64,000 nucleotides of DNA from JAQUOA01 sp037443785 (GTDB taxonomy: Bacteria > Bacteroidota > Ignavibacteria > UBA10030 > UBA8401). The notes beneath the pieces were generated by a model. The model did no database searches, had not been told where the DNA came from, and saw nothing but the letters and a program-made list of their open reading frames with translations. Within the stretch, counting starts at the first letter, position 1, and the number at the start of each line of letters is the position of its first letter. The DNA is taken from NCBI GenBank assembly GCA_037443785.1, contig JBBINR010000013.1:1-64000 (forward strand). Direction: 5' to 3'. Both the position numbers and the translations under genes were made by a program. Positions 25,209 to 33,920 of this stretch are shown piece after piece.

Positions 25209-27338
25209 TTATTTAAGCAGCATCATACATCGTGTTTCAATATTGTTTCCTGAACGCAATTGATACAAATACATTCCGCTCGAAAGTCCTTTTCCATCAA
25301 ACGAAGCTTTGTATGATCCTGAATTCATCTGTTCATTAACAAGCGTTGCGACTTCTCTCCCAAGAATATCGAACACTTTCAATGAAACAAATCCGTTACG
25401 TGAGACTGCGAAATTTATATTCGTCGTCGGATTAAACGGATTCGGATAGTTTTGCGACAGTTCAAATTTTTCAGGGAGCATATTGGGACTATTCTCTTTA
25501 ACCTCCGTCGGTCGCGTCGTTTTAAAAATTCCGTTGAGCGTTCCGGCATAGATTGAAGAAGAAGACATTGTTAAAACTTTTACGTGCTTATCACTCATTC
25601 CCGTGCTTACATCAATCCAGTTTGTTCCACCGCTGGTTGTTTTGAAAACCCCTTTTGAAGATGATGATGCATAAACAGTTCCCGGCATTGGAATAGCGTA
25701 CGACGTAATATCCCAATCGCTTAATCCATCGTTCACTGCAGTCCACGTATTGGCGCTATCGGTCGATTTATAAATTCCCTTCACTAAAGAGGTCTTCATC
25801 GTCGCATACATAACGCCGGGACTTTCAATGGCAACGCGAATTGGAAAACCAAGTTCAACACCAATTGAAATGAACGAGCGGTTTGCCCACGTTACTCCGC
25901 CGTCAACACTTTTATTTATCAATGGGGTTCGCGAATACAGCACACCAGGACTTTCCATGAGTAAATCGTAAACGGTTGTTGTCGTATTTAGCAATCGGCT
26001 CCACGTTGCTCCGCCATCAGTTGTTTTAGAAATTCCTCCATAGGTCATTCCTGCAAGAACAGTGCCCGGTGAAAGTATCAGCAATGTATTCACTTCCATT
26101 GTCATCGAAGTGACACTCACATCGCTCCATGTCGAACCATCGTCAGTCGTTTTGTATACGGTGCCGTTTGTCCCACCAACGTACAATGTTCCGGGACTTT
26201 CGATTGCGATTGCATTGATAGATTTATTTGAAAAATTTTTGCTCAATTCAGTCCACGTTGTTCCATTGTCGTTTGTTTTAAAAACACCATTCTCCCGACT
26301 AACGACATACAGTGTTGATTTAGATTCATTCCATGCCATATTGGTGATCACGTGCTTGTTAGGACTTACGGGTTGCCATAATGTTCCACCGTTAGTTGTT
26401 TTAAAAACTCCCCCAGTGGAGTATTCATTCAATCCTATATAAACAATTCCAACATCATCTAATGCAATAGAATTAACTGTTCCTGCAGTTAAACCTGCAA
26501 TAATCCAACTCCAATTTGCACCGCCGTCCGTTGTCTTGTAAACGCCATTACCATATGTTCCGGCATATACAATCCCCGAAGCCTCAAATGCAAGACCTGA
26601 GATAATAGGTATTTTTGAAAATCCATTATTGATTGCAAACCAGTTTGCACCTCCGTCGGTAGTCTTAAACATTCCTTTGGCTGTACCGGCATACATGATA
26701 GAGGACGATTCCATCACTATTGATGTCGCCATTGTATCTGTCAGACCGTTGTTCATTTGCAGCCATGTTGCTCCGCCGTCAGTGGATTTAAAAACTCCAT
26801 ACGCGCTGTTCGCAACGAACAACGTATTCGGTGCAACATATAAAAGAGCATTATTTCCCTGATAATTGAATGACAGCGCATTCCAATTGACACCACCATT
26901 AGTGGATTTATAAATACTGCCAAACGATCCGGCATACATTGTCGTTGCATTTTCAATTGCGATCGACCGGCCGCCAACAGAACTTGCTGAGTGTTTGTTC
27001 CATGTAACACCCTTGTTTGTACTTTTGTACAAATACCCACCCATTGCATATGTTGCGCCGTCAGGTCCCGCCGCAAAGCAATCAAGGGCAAATGTTTTTG
27101 TGCTATCCATAATCACTGGATTCCATGAAGCTCCTCCATCCGTACTTCTGAATGCGCCCTTTTCTGTTACACCATCAGAATTCACATCGGCATAAATAGT
27201 ATGCGGCGCAGTAGATTTATCAATAAATAATGAACGAATACTGCCGCCTCCGCCTGGTCCGCCAATGGAAGTCCATTGGGCAAATGAAACTGCGGTGATT
27301 GTGATAAACAGAAATGCTGTACCAATTATTTTGTTCAT
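25209..27338 (-). CDS. Secreted Asp-box (YCF48/BNR-like) propeller protein with T9SS sorting domain
   Basis: A 709-aa exported protein. A signal peptide (MNKIIGTAFLFITITAVSFAQ) is followed by about 12 repeats of the type KTTDGGATW, the Asp-box of sialidase/sortilin/YCF48 propellers. The last 85 residues are a type IX secretion C-terminal domain (SQNYPNPFNPTTNINF, DILGREVATLVNE, GMYLYQLR). It should be secreted across the outer membrane and attached to the surface or released. The partner or ligand is unknown. It has a dyad-linked promoter at 27412-27431 and is paralogous to the next gene. Confidence 0.88.
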   Translation of the reverse strand: MNKIIGTAFLFITITAVSFAQWTSIGGPGGGGSIRSLFIDKSTAPHTIYADVNSDGVTEKGAFRSTDGGASWNPVIMDSTKTFALDCFAAGPDGATYAMGGYLYKSTNKGVTWNKHSASSVGGRSIAIENATTMYAGSFGSIYKSTNGGVNWNALSFNYQGNNALLYVAPNTLFVANSAYGVFKSTDGGATWLQMNNGLTDTMATSIVMESSSIMYAGTAKGMFKTTDGGANWFAINNGFSKIPIISGLAFEASGIVYAGTYGNGVYKTTDGGANWSWIIAGLTAGTVNSIALDDVGIVYIGLNEYSTGGVFKTTNGGTLWQPVSPNKHVITNMAWNESKSTLYVVSRENGVFKTNDNGTTWTELSKNFSNKSINAIAIESPGTLYVGGTNGTVYKTTDDGSTWSDVSVTSMTMEVNTLLILSPGTVLAGMTYGGISKTTDGGATWSRLLNTTTTVYDLLMESPGVLYSRTPLINKSVDGGVTWANRSFISIGVELGFPIRVAIESPGVMYATMKTSLVKGIYKSTDSANTWTAVNDGLSDWDITSYAIPMPGTVYASSSSKGVFKTTSGGTNWIDVSTGMSDKHVKVLTMSSSSIYAGTLNGIFKTTRPTEVKENSPNMLPEKFELSQNYPNPFNPTTNINFAVSRNGFVSLKVFDILGREVATLVNEQMNSGSYKASFDGKGLSSGMYLYQLRSGNNIETRCMMLLK

Positions 27339-27384
27339 TGGTTTCCCCTTTTGTATGATAAATAAATCGATGGATGCTTAGTTC

Positions 27385-27431
27385 AAGTTATTAACAGGGA
27401 TAAGTACACTCAATAACGCATATGCGTCATT
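27385..27431 (-). promoter_or_regulatory. Promoter with dyad operator (copy 1) for propeller gene 25209-27338
   Basis: On the minus strand the dyad AATGACGCA-N2-TGCGTTATT (27412-27431) overlaps a -35 TTGAGT (27408-27413), with a 17-nt spacer to -10 TAACTT (27385-27390). The dyad edge is 73 bp from the start codon, the same distance as in the next copy. Confidence 0.65.
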
Positions 27432-27478
27432 TTAAAATAAGAACACCTCACAAGGCTGTCCCATATGTGAGGTGTTAG
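27430..27478 (-). terminator. Terminator of propeller gene 27493-29586
   Basis: AACACCTCACA (27442-27452) and TGTGAGGTGTT (27466-27476) form an 11-bp stem, followed on the minus strand by CTTATTTTAAAA. The T-run is interrupted, and it abuts the dyad operator of the next gene. Confidence 0.65.
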
Positions 27479-27492
27479 CAAAGCCCAAAAAA

Positions 27493-29586
27493 TTATTTCA
27501 CCAATATCATCCGTTTTGTTTCCACAAAATTTTCAGCTCGAAGTTGATAGAAATATATTCCGCTCGAAAGCCCTATTCCATCAAACGAAACATTGTAGGA
27601 TCCGGAATTGATATGTTCATTAACAAGTGTCGCCACTTCTCTTCCAAGAATATCATACACTTTGAGTGTCACGAATCCATTATGTAACACAGCAAAATTA
27701 ATATTTGTTGCCGGGTTAAACGGATTAGGATAGTTTTGAGAAAGAGAAAATTCCTGCGGAATTATTGAAGGTGAATAATTTTTCACTTCCGTTAATCCAC
27801 CGCCATTATTTGTTCTTGCAATAAGCCCTGAAGCACCGACGATGTACCCTATCGAAGATGATGCAAAATAGAGAGCATTCACATCACCAGGCACCGTTGC
27901 TTTTGTCCAGCTTGTTCCTCCATCCGTTGTGCGATACAGCGTTTTATTATTTGTGCATGCAAAACCAATATTCAAATTGACAAAATTAACATCGCGCAAT
28001 TGTTCAAACCCAATTGATTTTTGCACCCACGTATTCCCACCATCAGTTGTTTTGTATGCAACCGGACTGCTTAACGTAACCCAGCCGTTATTTGCATCGA
28101 TCATGAAAAGTGATGAACTGCTTGTTGCAAAAGGAGCTATTTTATTCACCCATGTTTTTCCGCCATCGGTAGTTTTATAAATTCCTCCTTTGTCGTCTGT
28201 TACAATTCCGTTGGAAGCATCCATCATCCAAATTTTTGTGATAGGTCTGGCTGTGCCTACCAAATTTTTCGCCCACGTTGTTCCTCCATCAGTCGTTGCT
28301 AAAACATATCCACTGTCAGCGGCAATCCAGATTTTGGTAGCATTAACAATTGAAACCGCATAGTTTGTTTTATTTAATCCGGTTGTCATGATATCCCAGC
28401 TTAAACCTCCATTCGTTGTCTTCCATGCTGAATTAAAACCACTTCCTACTGTCCAACCGTTTTGGCTGTCAATAAATCTAAAATCATACGCCGAAAAACC
28501 GACAAACGATGTTAACTTCTTCCACACATTTCCGCCGTTGGTTGTTTTTAAAAATTCATTATTCGTGACGATCCAGCCGGTATCTGCATTAAAGAACTGC
28601 ACGTCCAAACAAGAACCGGTGGTAACCGTTCTGTCTTTATTTGTCCATGTCGTTCCGCCATCGGTTGTTGTTGCAATGGTATTATATCCCAAACCCCATC
28701 CAAGAGTTGTGGAAAGAAAATATCCTGTTGATAAAGAGCCAGTCAAAGGTTTTCCAATCGGTGTCCACGTTGTTCCGCCATTCGTTGTTTTGAAATTACT
28801 GCCGCCAAATAACCAGCCATTATTTGCATCAAGAAATTTAAACGTTCCATTGGAAGAGCCGGTAAGAGATTTTGGAGCCCACGTTGCGCCACCATCGGTT
28901 GTTGAATATAATCCCAACTCCGATGTTAAGAATCCATTCAACGAATCTTTAAAGAATAGATTTGATCCTTGAGTTCCTGCACCGGTTATCGTCATTGTCC
29001 AAGAAGTACCGCCATCCGTTGTTTTCCATATTTTACCACCGCTTCGTTGACCGATCCAAATTTTTTTGGAATTAAGCGCAAACATTGATCCTATATACTG
29101 ATCAGTTGTAAGAAAGCTAGTTGTATCCCACGTTGTACCGCCGTTTATTGTTTTCAGAAAAATATATTTTTTTGTTACAGCATCCGCTGCAGCAATAAAT
29201 CCTGTGTCAGTCCCGAAAAATTTTACTGAATAATTATAGATGTATGGTCCTGTAATTCCTGTGTTAATTTTTGTCCAGGAATCTCCACCGTCGGTCGTTT
29301 TAAGCACATCATCGCCAACAACCCACCCGGTGGTGGAGTTTACAAATTGAGCAGAAAACATCATACCATCACGCGTTGCCTTTACTGTATCTTTGTTTAT
29401 CCACGTCGCACCGCCATCCGTTGTTTTCAGGATAGTTCCAGCTGAGCCAAATACGATTGCAGAATTTTGGTCAAATGCATGAACAACTGAAAGATTTGCA
29501 CTTGTTGGATACGGATTCTGTGTTTGCCAGCTTGATTGAGCAAACAAAAAAGAAAACATAAAGCCGAGAATAATCAACTTTTTCAT
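27493..29586 (-). CDS. Secreted Asp-box (YCF48-like) propeller protein with T9SS sorting domain, paralogue
   Basis: A 697-aa exported protein with signal peptide MKKLIILGFMFSFLFAQ, about 13 repeats with KTTDGGTTW or KTTNGGTTW Asp-boxes and aromatic NNGW or NGF blade motifs, and an 85-residue type IX secretion C-terminal domain nearly identical in layout to that of the gene at 25209-27338. The two genes are tandem paralogues, each with its own dyad-linked promoter and terminator. Similarity is highest in the sorting domain. The propellers differ, so they may bind different ligands. Confidence 0.88.
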   Translation of the reverse strand: MKKLIILGFMFSFLFAQSSWQTQNPYPTSANLSVVHAFDQNSAIVFGSAGTILKTTDGGATWINKDTVKATRDGMMFSAQFVNSTTGWVVGDDVLKTTDGGDSWTKINTGITGPYIYNYSVKFFGTDTGFIAAADAVTKKYIFLKTINGGTTWDTTSFLTTDQYIGSMFALNSKKIWIGQRSGGKIWKTTDGGTSWTMTITGAGTQGSNLFFKDSLNGFLTSELGLYSTTDGGATWAPKSLTGSSNGTFKFLDANNGWLFGGSNFKTTNGGTTWTPIGKPLTGSLSTGYFLSTTLGWGLGYNTIATTTDGGTTWTNKDRTVTTGSCLDVQFFNADTGWIVTNNEFLKTTNGGNVWKKLTSFVGFSAYDFRFIDSQNGWTVGSGFNSAWKTTNGGLSWDIMTTGLNKTNYAVSIVNATKIWIAADSGYVLATTDGGTTWAKNLVGTARPITKIWMMDASNGIVTDDKGGIYKTTDGGKTWVNKIAPFATSSSSLFMIDANNGWVTLSSPVAYKTTDGGNTWVQKSIGFEQLRDVNFVNLNIGFACTNNKTLYRTTDGGTSWTKATVPGDVNALYFASSSIGYIVGASGLIARTNNGGGLTEVKNYSPSIIPQEFSLSQNYPNPFNPATNINFAVLHNGFVTLKVYDILGREVATLVNEHINSGSYNVSFDGIGLSSGIYFYQLRAENFVETKRMILVK

Positions 29587-29632
29587 AAGTCCCCTTTAAG
29601 AAGTAATAATGATTTTTTTTAGAGCTGCATGA

Positions 29633-29679
29633 AAAATAGAACGACAGGGCAACACTCTCAATAACACATCTGCGTCATT
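29633..29679 (-). promoter_or_regulatory. Promoter with dyad operator (copy 2) for propeller gene 27493-29586
   Basis: The minus strand shows the dyad AATGACGCA-N2-TGTGTTATT (29660-29679), -35 TTGAGA (29656-29661), a 17-nt spacer and -10 TATTTT (29633-29638). The spacing to the start codon (73 bp) equals that of copy 1. Confidence 0.65.
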
Positions 29680-29709
29680 TTAAGGGAAGAAAATTGAACG
29701 TGGAAAAAA

Positions 29710-30360
29710 TTATTTCAGAAGACCTTGCTTGATCGCTTTTGCGACTGCTTCGCTGCGGGAATGGACGTGGAGCTTTTCATAAATGTTGCGGATATGATTA
29801 CGAACTGTTTCCGGTGAGATGAAAATTTTCTCTGCAATCTGCTTATAGTTTAATCCTTGCACAAGAAGTCCCAAAACTTCCTGCTCACGCAGCGAAAGAA
29901 TTTCCGATTCGGAATCTTTTTGTTCTGCGCGAGTTTTAAATGCTTCCAACACACGGCGCGCTACAAACGGCGTCATGGAGGTACCGCCATTGAGCGTTTC
30001 TTCGACCGCTTCTAAGATTTTCTGCCCCGAAGTTTGCTTTAACAGATATCCATCAGCCCCGGCAAAAATTGCCTGCATAATCTTTTCATCGTCGGTAAAA
30101 TTCGTCAACATGATGATTCGAGGTGGAGTTGACCGTTTCTTCAATTCACGTACGCCGTCAATTCCTGAACCGTCGGGCAGTCCTATATCCATCAATACAA
30201 CATCCGTCGATGTCATATTCTTCAGAACATCAGAGACCGTCTCATATACTCCGGCAAGTTCAAACCCTTTGGCAGATTGAACGACCTCGCTGACAATCTC
30301 ACGGTAAGACGGATGATCTTCAACGATGACTACACGAATATTTTTTCTTTTCGGTGGCAT
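29710..30360 (-). CDS. NarL/FixJ-family response regulator
   Basis: A 216-aa two-component regulator. The receiver domain spans about residues 8-125, with acidic pocket VEDH near residue 14, phospho-acceptor D58 (VVLMDIGLPDGSG) and K at about 110. A LuxR-type HTH covers about residues 150-212 (LSLREQEVLGLLVQGLNYKQIAEKIFISPETVRNHIRNI). It lies 39 nt downstream of the sensor kinase gene, with which it forms a pair. Four dyads suitable for a dimeric LuxR-type regulator lie around the surrounding genes, including one in front of its own gene. Confidence 0.95.
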   Translation of the reverse strand: MPPKRKNIRVVIVEDHPSYREIVSEVVQSAKGFELAGVYETVSDVLKNMTSTDVVLMDIGLPDGSGIDGVRELKKRSTPPRIIMLTNFTDDEKIMQAIFAGADGYLLKQTSGQKILEAVEETLNGGTSMTPFVARRVLEAFKTRAEQKDSESEILSLREQEVLGLLVQGLNYKQIAEKIFISPETVRNHIRNIYEKLHVHSRSEAVAKAIKQGLLK

Positions 30361-30375
30361 AGAGTGTCTATAGCA

Positions 30376-30421
30376 ATCTTAGAGTAATTGGTTTTAGAAT
30401 CAATGACGCAATTGCGCCATT
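30376..30421 (-). promoter_or_regulatory. Internal promoter with dyad operator (copy 3) before the response regulator
   Basis: The minus strand shows the dyad AATGGCGCA-N2-TGCGTCATT (30402-30421), which overlaps the last codons of the kinase gene. A -35 TTGATT (30398-30403) and -10 TAAGAT (30376-30381) follow with a 16-nt spacer. It would let the regulator control its own level apart from the kinase. Confidence 0.55.
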
Positions 30422-33400
30422 TTAACTTGCACTGAAATTGATGTCCCTTTATTTTTCATTGAATCAATATGGATGACAGCACCAATTTTTTCAGCACGCG
30501 CATTCATATTTTTCAATCCGTGTCCTCCTATCGTCCTTGTCCTGGCGCCGGATCGCTCTATCCCCTTTCCATCGTCGCGAATGGTAAGATAAAAAACATC
30601 ATCCTCGAACCATGAAAGGAGTTCGACCGACGATGCATCCGAATGTTTGATAATATTGTTTATTGCTTCCTTAAAAATGAGATAAATATTTTTCCGAACT
30701 TCCTCCGCTATCATAATTTCCGGAGGAATGATGCAAAATGCTAAATGGCATTCCAGTGAATGGTCATGACACCATTGAACCGAAAGATCGCCAATCCTGT
30801 CGACAAGATTTTTTAATGAATCATGGCTCGGCGAAAGCGACCATACAACTTCTTCCATCGATTGTTTCGCATCGGATGACATCGCCGATAATTTATTTAT
30901 TGCGTTTTCTAAATCGTTTCGACGTTGATTTGAACGATGCTGTATGGTTTCAGCATACAATGAAATACTATTCAGTGTCGAAGCAACGTCATCATGCAGA
31001 TCGCGCGCGATTTTTTCCCGGACACGCTGCCGCTCATCTGTCAATGCGCGTTCATGTTCAAGTTCTACGATCCGTTTTTTTAGTTTTCGGCGCGACACAT
31101 ACCAGGAGCCTGTAAAAATACCGCTAATAAAACCAAAGGCAGAAAATAATTTAAACCAGACCGTTGCCCACCACGGCGGTGAGATGATGATTTTAATTGA
31201 TGTGCCTTGTTCATTCCAAATGCCGTCGTTGTTCGATCCTTTGACGTGAAAAACATATTCGCCGGGATCAATATTTGTATACCGCACAAACCGCTTGCTG
31301 CCCGCTTGCACCCATTCTTTATCGAGTCCTTTCAACATATACGCAAAACAATTGTTGCCGGGCGCAACGAGAGATAACGAAGAAAGTTCAAATGAGAAAA
31401 AGTTTTGATTGTAGGAAAGGACAATGACCGAGTCGCGAAGCAGGGGTGAATAATCTTCATCGAAAATTTTAAATTGCGTAATGGCAATCGGCGGGATAAA
31501 TTTGCTGTCCTGAATGCTGTCAGGAAAGAATTCCATCATTCCGTTATGAGCGCCAAAATAAAATTTACCGCTTCTTCCGCGATGGTACGCATTCTGATTA
31601 AATTCATTATTGATCGTGCCATCGTTTCGAAGATACGTGCGGAATGTTTTCTCCCGTGGAGAAAATTTCGACAAACCTTTTGCCGTACTCAGCCATAAAT
31701 TATGTTTTTTGTCTTCAAGTATTCCGTATATCATATCCGTTTTCAAACCATCGGATTCCTTATAAGGAATAAAATGAAGGGAATCACCATCCTGCACTAC
31801 TTTGTCGATCCCTCCGGCAAACGTTCCAACCCACAACGTGTTATCATGAGACTGATAAATACAGGAAACGACATTGTTGCTTATCGCATTTTTATCCGAC
31901 GCGCTGCCTTGATATACTTTATAAGAATTATTTTTCGTGTCAAACCGGATGAGACCGCCGCCGTTCGTTCCAATCCAAAGATATCCGTCATTCGTTTTAC
32001 ACATCGACATTACCGTCTCTAAATTTCTTTGGATGAAATTTGAATCGCTAAAAAATCGTTCAATTCGCCGTGATCCGTAGTTGTACTTCGCTAATCCAAT
32101 TGATGTTCCCCACCAGATATTTCTTCGATCGTCAGGCAGCAACGAGTAAATGAAATTTCCTCCGAAAACATTTCCGGCCGACGAATCAAATATTAATTTC
32201 AGATTGTTCCCCGTACCCCTTGAATAATAAAGTCCGTTCCGCGTCCCTATCCACAATGTGCCGCTGCTATCTTCCGACAAACACACCGGCCGCACAGCAG
32301 ATATTTTCCGAAAACCTGAACGTTCATTTTCTCTCCGATATAGACCTGTATGCGTTCCAACCCAAAGCCGCCCGAGACGATCTTCCAGCATCGTCCACAC
32401 GCTTCCATCTCCCAATGAATGGGGATCGCTTGCATCATAGTGAGAGGTAATAAATTTTTTATTGTTTGGAATTACTTTGTTCAACCCGTCTGTGGTTCCA
32501 ATCCATAAAATACTTTCGTCATCTTCGTAAATCGAAAGAATATTGTTATTACTAATGCTTGCAGGATTTAACGGATCATGAGCGTATTGTACCGCATCAT
32601 AAATTTGCGGGCTACCATCGCGGGAATAATGTATCGTAAGCCGGAACACACCGATATCGCTTCCCATCCATGCATTTCCTTTTGAATCGAAAAAGACTAT
32701 TCTTGACAGCCCTTTTTTTAGAATCCGACGGGCGCGTTGTGACGTAGAAACCGCCCTTAGTTTTTTATCTTTGGAATCGTAGTAACACAACCCTAAACGT
32801 TCGTCCCCCAACCAAATGACGTTGTGCGGGTCTTTGCAAAGCCATGTTATAACGTGGTGTTGGATTTTTTTTTGTAATCGGGATTCAAATTTTATTTCTG
32901 TAAAGAATCCGGTCTCCGGGTTTACTGTGAAAACTTTTTTTGTTGTCGTTACCCAAATGAGCGTATCATACTCTGTGCACACATCCATTATTTGGTCTTC
33001 ACCATGGACTCCGCCGGGGATAAAATATTGGTGATGTGTTTTGGTAATCGGAGAATATTTGACAAGGCTTCCGGTAAAGCTAACGAAGAGATTCCCCTTA
33101 CTATCTTCACAGAATCCGCGGGCATTCCCAAGGGCCGGCAATGGTATTTGTGCCAAGTTTGAAAAATGTTCAACGCGAAAATCTTGAGGATCGACGATAT
33201 CAAGATCACTTGTTTGATACCGGACGATGATTTTCCCTCCTTTTGAACAACTCAATTGCCAGACATTATTGGCGGATAACGATAATGAATCGCCTGTCCG
33301 ATGTTTCAAAGTTTGAAAAGTTTTTCCGTCATATCTATTCAAACCATCGAGCGTTCCAACCCACAGGAAACCATGTTGGTCGCGGGTGATATCAAATGCA

Positions 33401-33507
33401 GAATTTTGAGAAAGTCCGTCTTCAATCGTCAAATGTTCAAAACGTACTTCCTGCGCAAAGAGGAAGAATTGAAATCCAAAAAGAAATAAGACAAATAAGA
33501 ATCGCAT
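30400..33507 (-). CDS. Two-component propeller / Y_Y_Y-domain sensor histidine kinase
   Basis: A 1035-aa membrane sensor. A signal peptide (MRFLFVLFLFGFQFFLFAQ) leads to a periplasmic double propeller of ligand-binding repeats (DGLSQNSAFDITRDQHGFLWVGT, repeated LWIGT), a Y_Y_Y domain near residue 700-770, one membrane segment at about 784-805, a short coiled coil and a HisKA_3 dimerisation domain with H838 (IARDLHDDVASTLN). The ATPase domain contains DDGKGIE and GGHGLKNM. There is no receiver domain, unlike HTCS hybrids of Bacteroides. I start at the ATG at 33507, because the frame to 33660 runs through the upstream hairpin element. It is paired with the response regulator 39 nt downstream. 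Confidence 0.92.
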   Translation of the reverse strand: MRFLFVLFLFGFQFFLFAQEVRFEHLTIEDGLSQNSAFDITRDQHGFLWVGTLDGLNRYDGKTFQTLKHRTGDSLSLSANNVWQLSCSKGGKIIVRYQTSDLDIVDPQDFRVEHFSNLAQIPLPALGNARGFCEDSKGNLFVSFTGSLVKYSPITKTHHQYFIPGGVHGEDQIMDVCTEYDTLIWVTTTKKVFTVNPETGFFTEIKFESRLQKKIQHHVITWLCKDPHNVIWLGDERLGLCYYDSKDKKLRAVSTSQRARRILKKGLSRIVFFDSKGNAWMGSDIGVFRLTIHYSRDGSPQIYDAVQYAHDPLNPASISNNNILSIYEDDESILWIGTTDGLNKVIPNNKKFITSHYDASDPHSLGDGSVWTMLEDRLGRLWVGTHTGLYRRENERSGFRKISAVRPVCLSEDSSGTLWIGTRNGLYYSRGTGNNLKLIFDSSAGNVFGGNFIYSLLPDDRRNIWWGTSIGLAKYNYGSRRIERFFSDSNFIQRNLETVMSMCKTNDGYLWIGTNGGGLIRFDTKNNSYKVYQGSASDKNAISNNVVSCIYQSHDNTLWVGTFAGGIDKVVQDGDSLHFIPYKESDGLKTDMIYGILEDKKHNLWLSTAKGLSKFSPREKTFRTYLRNDGTINNEFNQNAYHRGRSGKFYFGAHNGMMEFFPDSIQDSKFIPPIAITQFKIFDEDYSPLLRDSVIVLSYNQNFFSFELSSLSLVAPGNNCFAYMLKGLDKEWVQAGSKRFVRYTNIDPGEYVFHVKGSNNDGIWNEQGTSIKIIISPPWWATVWFKLFSAFGFISGIFTGSWYVSRRKLKKRIVELEHERALTDERQRVREKIARDLHDDVASTLNSISLYAETIQHRSNQRRNDLENAINKLSAMSSDAKQSMEEVVWSLSPSHDSLKNLVDRIGDLSVQWCHDHSLECHLAFCIIPPEIMIAEEVRKNIYLIFKEAINNIIKHSDASSVELLSWFEDDVFYLTIRDDGKGIERSGARTRTIGGHGLKNMNARAEKIGAVIHIDSMKNKGTSISVQVKMAQLRH

Positions 33508-33564
33508 TTGAGAAAATACAACAGGAAGAAAGGAGAAGCAAGAATGGAATGTGAAGTACGTTTC

Positions 33565-33655
33565 AAATAAAACGCCGTTGAACCTCCCCAGGTCAACGGC
33601 GCTTGTAGCTATTGTTTCAACCGCCTTCAAGTTGAAACAAAGTGGTACGTTACAC
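33565..33655 (-). ncRNA. Putative short RNA or leader: two-hairpin element, copy 2
   Basis: On the minus strand, hairpin A (TTGTTTCAAC at 33612-33621 with GTTGAAACAA at 33631-33640) is followed by hairpin B: CGCCGTTG (33573-33580) with CAACGGCG (33594-33601) and an ACCT-CCCC-AGGT apex. B is followed by TTTTATTT, as in a terminator. The expected start near 33655 comes from the dyad-linked promoter at 33661-33707. It would give an RNA of about 90 nt or an attenuated leader of the kinase, whose ATG is 58 nt further on. Confidence 0.45.
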
Positions 33656-33660
33656 TTCAA

Positions 33661-33707
33661 AATCTCATCGTGCCAAGTTATCTTATCAATAACTCGTTCG
33701 GGTCATT
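33661..33707 (-). promoter_or_regulatory. Promoter with dyad operator (copy 4) upstream of the kinase
   Basis: The minus strand shows the dyad AATGACCCG-N2-CGAGTTATT (33688-33707), the most divergent of the four, though its arms still pair at 7 of 9 positions. The -35 TTGATA (33684-33689) is good; the -10 GAGATT (33661-33666, spacer 17) is weak. Confidence 0.45.
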
Positions 33708-33920
33708 TTCATTTGAAGAACGTATAAGCTCTTCTTCGGTGTGGTAATCTGCAAAAACTCTCCGAACAATTCCACTCCGCTAAAAATTATTTTTTTCTAA
33801 TGACAAACCGCTGAATTCCTGGAATGATGACAAATTTCTTGCATAAATCGGTCAGGTTCTGTAATATCTTCAACGATCCCAGCATATTAACTAACGTTAT
33901 ATATTTAAGGAGTTGTATCC

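Larger units (their letters stand above)
33508..33920. other. Intergenic region between kinase and acetyl-CoA synthetase
   Basis: This 413-nt divergent region holds the two-hairpin element, the fourth dyad and, to the right of 33712, the upstream region of the synthetase gene. The right part is A+T-rich (TTATATATTTAAGGAG just before the ATG). I see no further gene, and no clear -35/-10 pair for the synthetase. Confidence 0.6.

Noticed and set aside
27412..27431. Dyad as part of a terminator stem
   Set aside because: The terminator of the neighbouring gene has its own 11-bp stem at 27442-27476, and the dyad recurs at places without terminators.
26062..28972. Several long plus-strand frames across the two propeller genes
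   Set aside because: They are antisense shadows caused by the repeated Asp-box codons (TTDGG) of the real minus-strand genes.
33508..33660. N-terminal extension of the sensor kinase
   Set aside because: It runs through the two-hairpin element, and the signal peptide starts at 33507.
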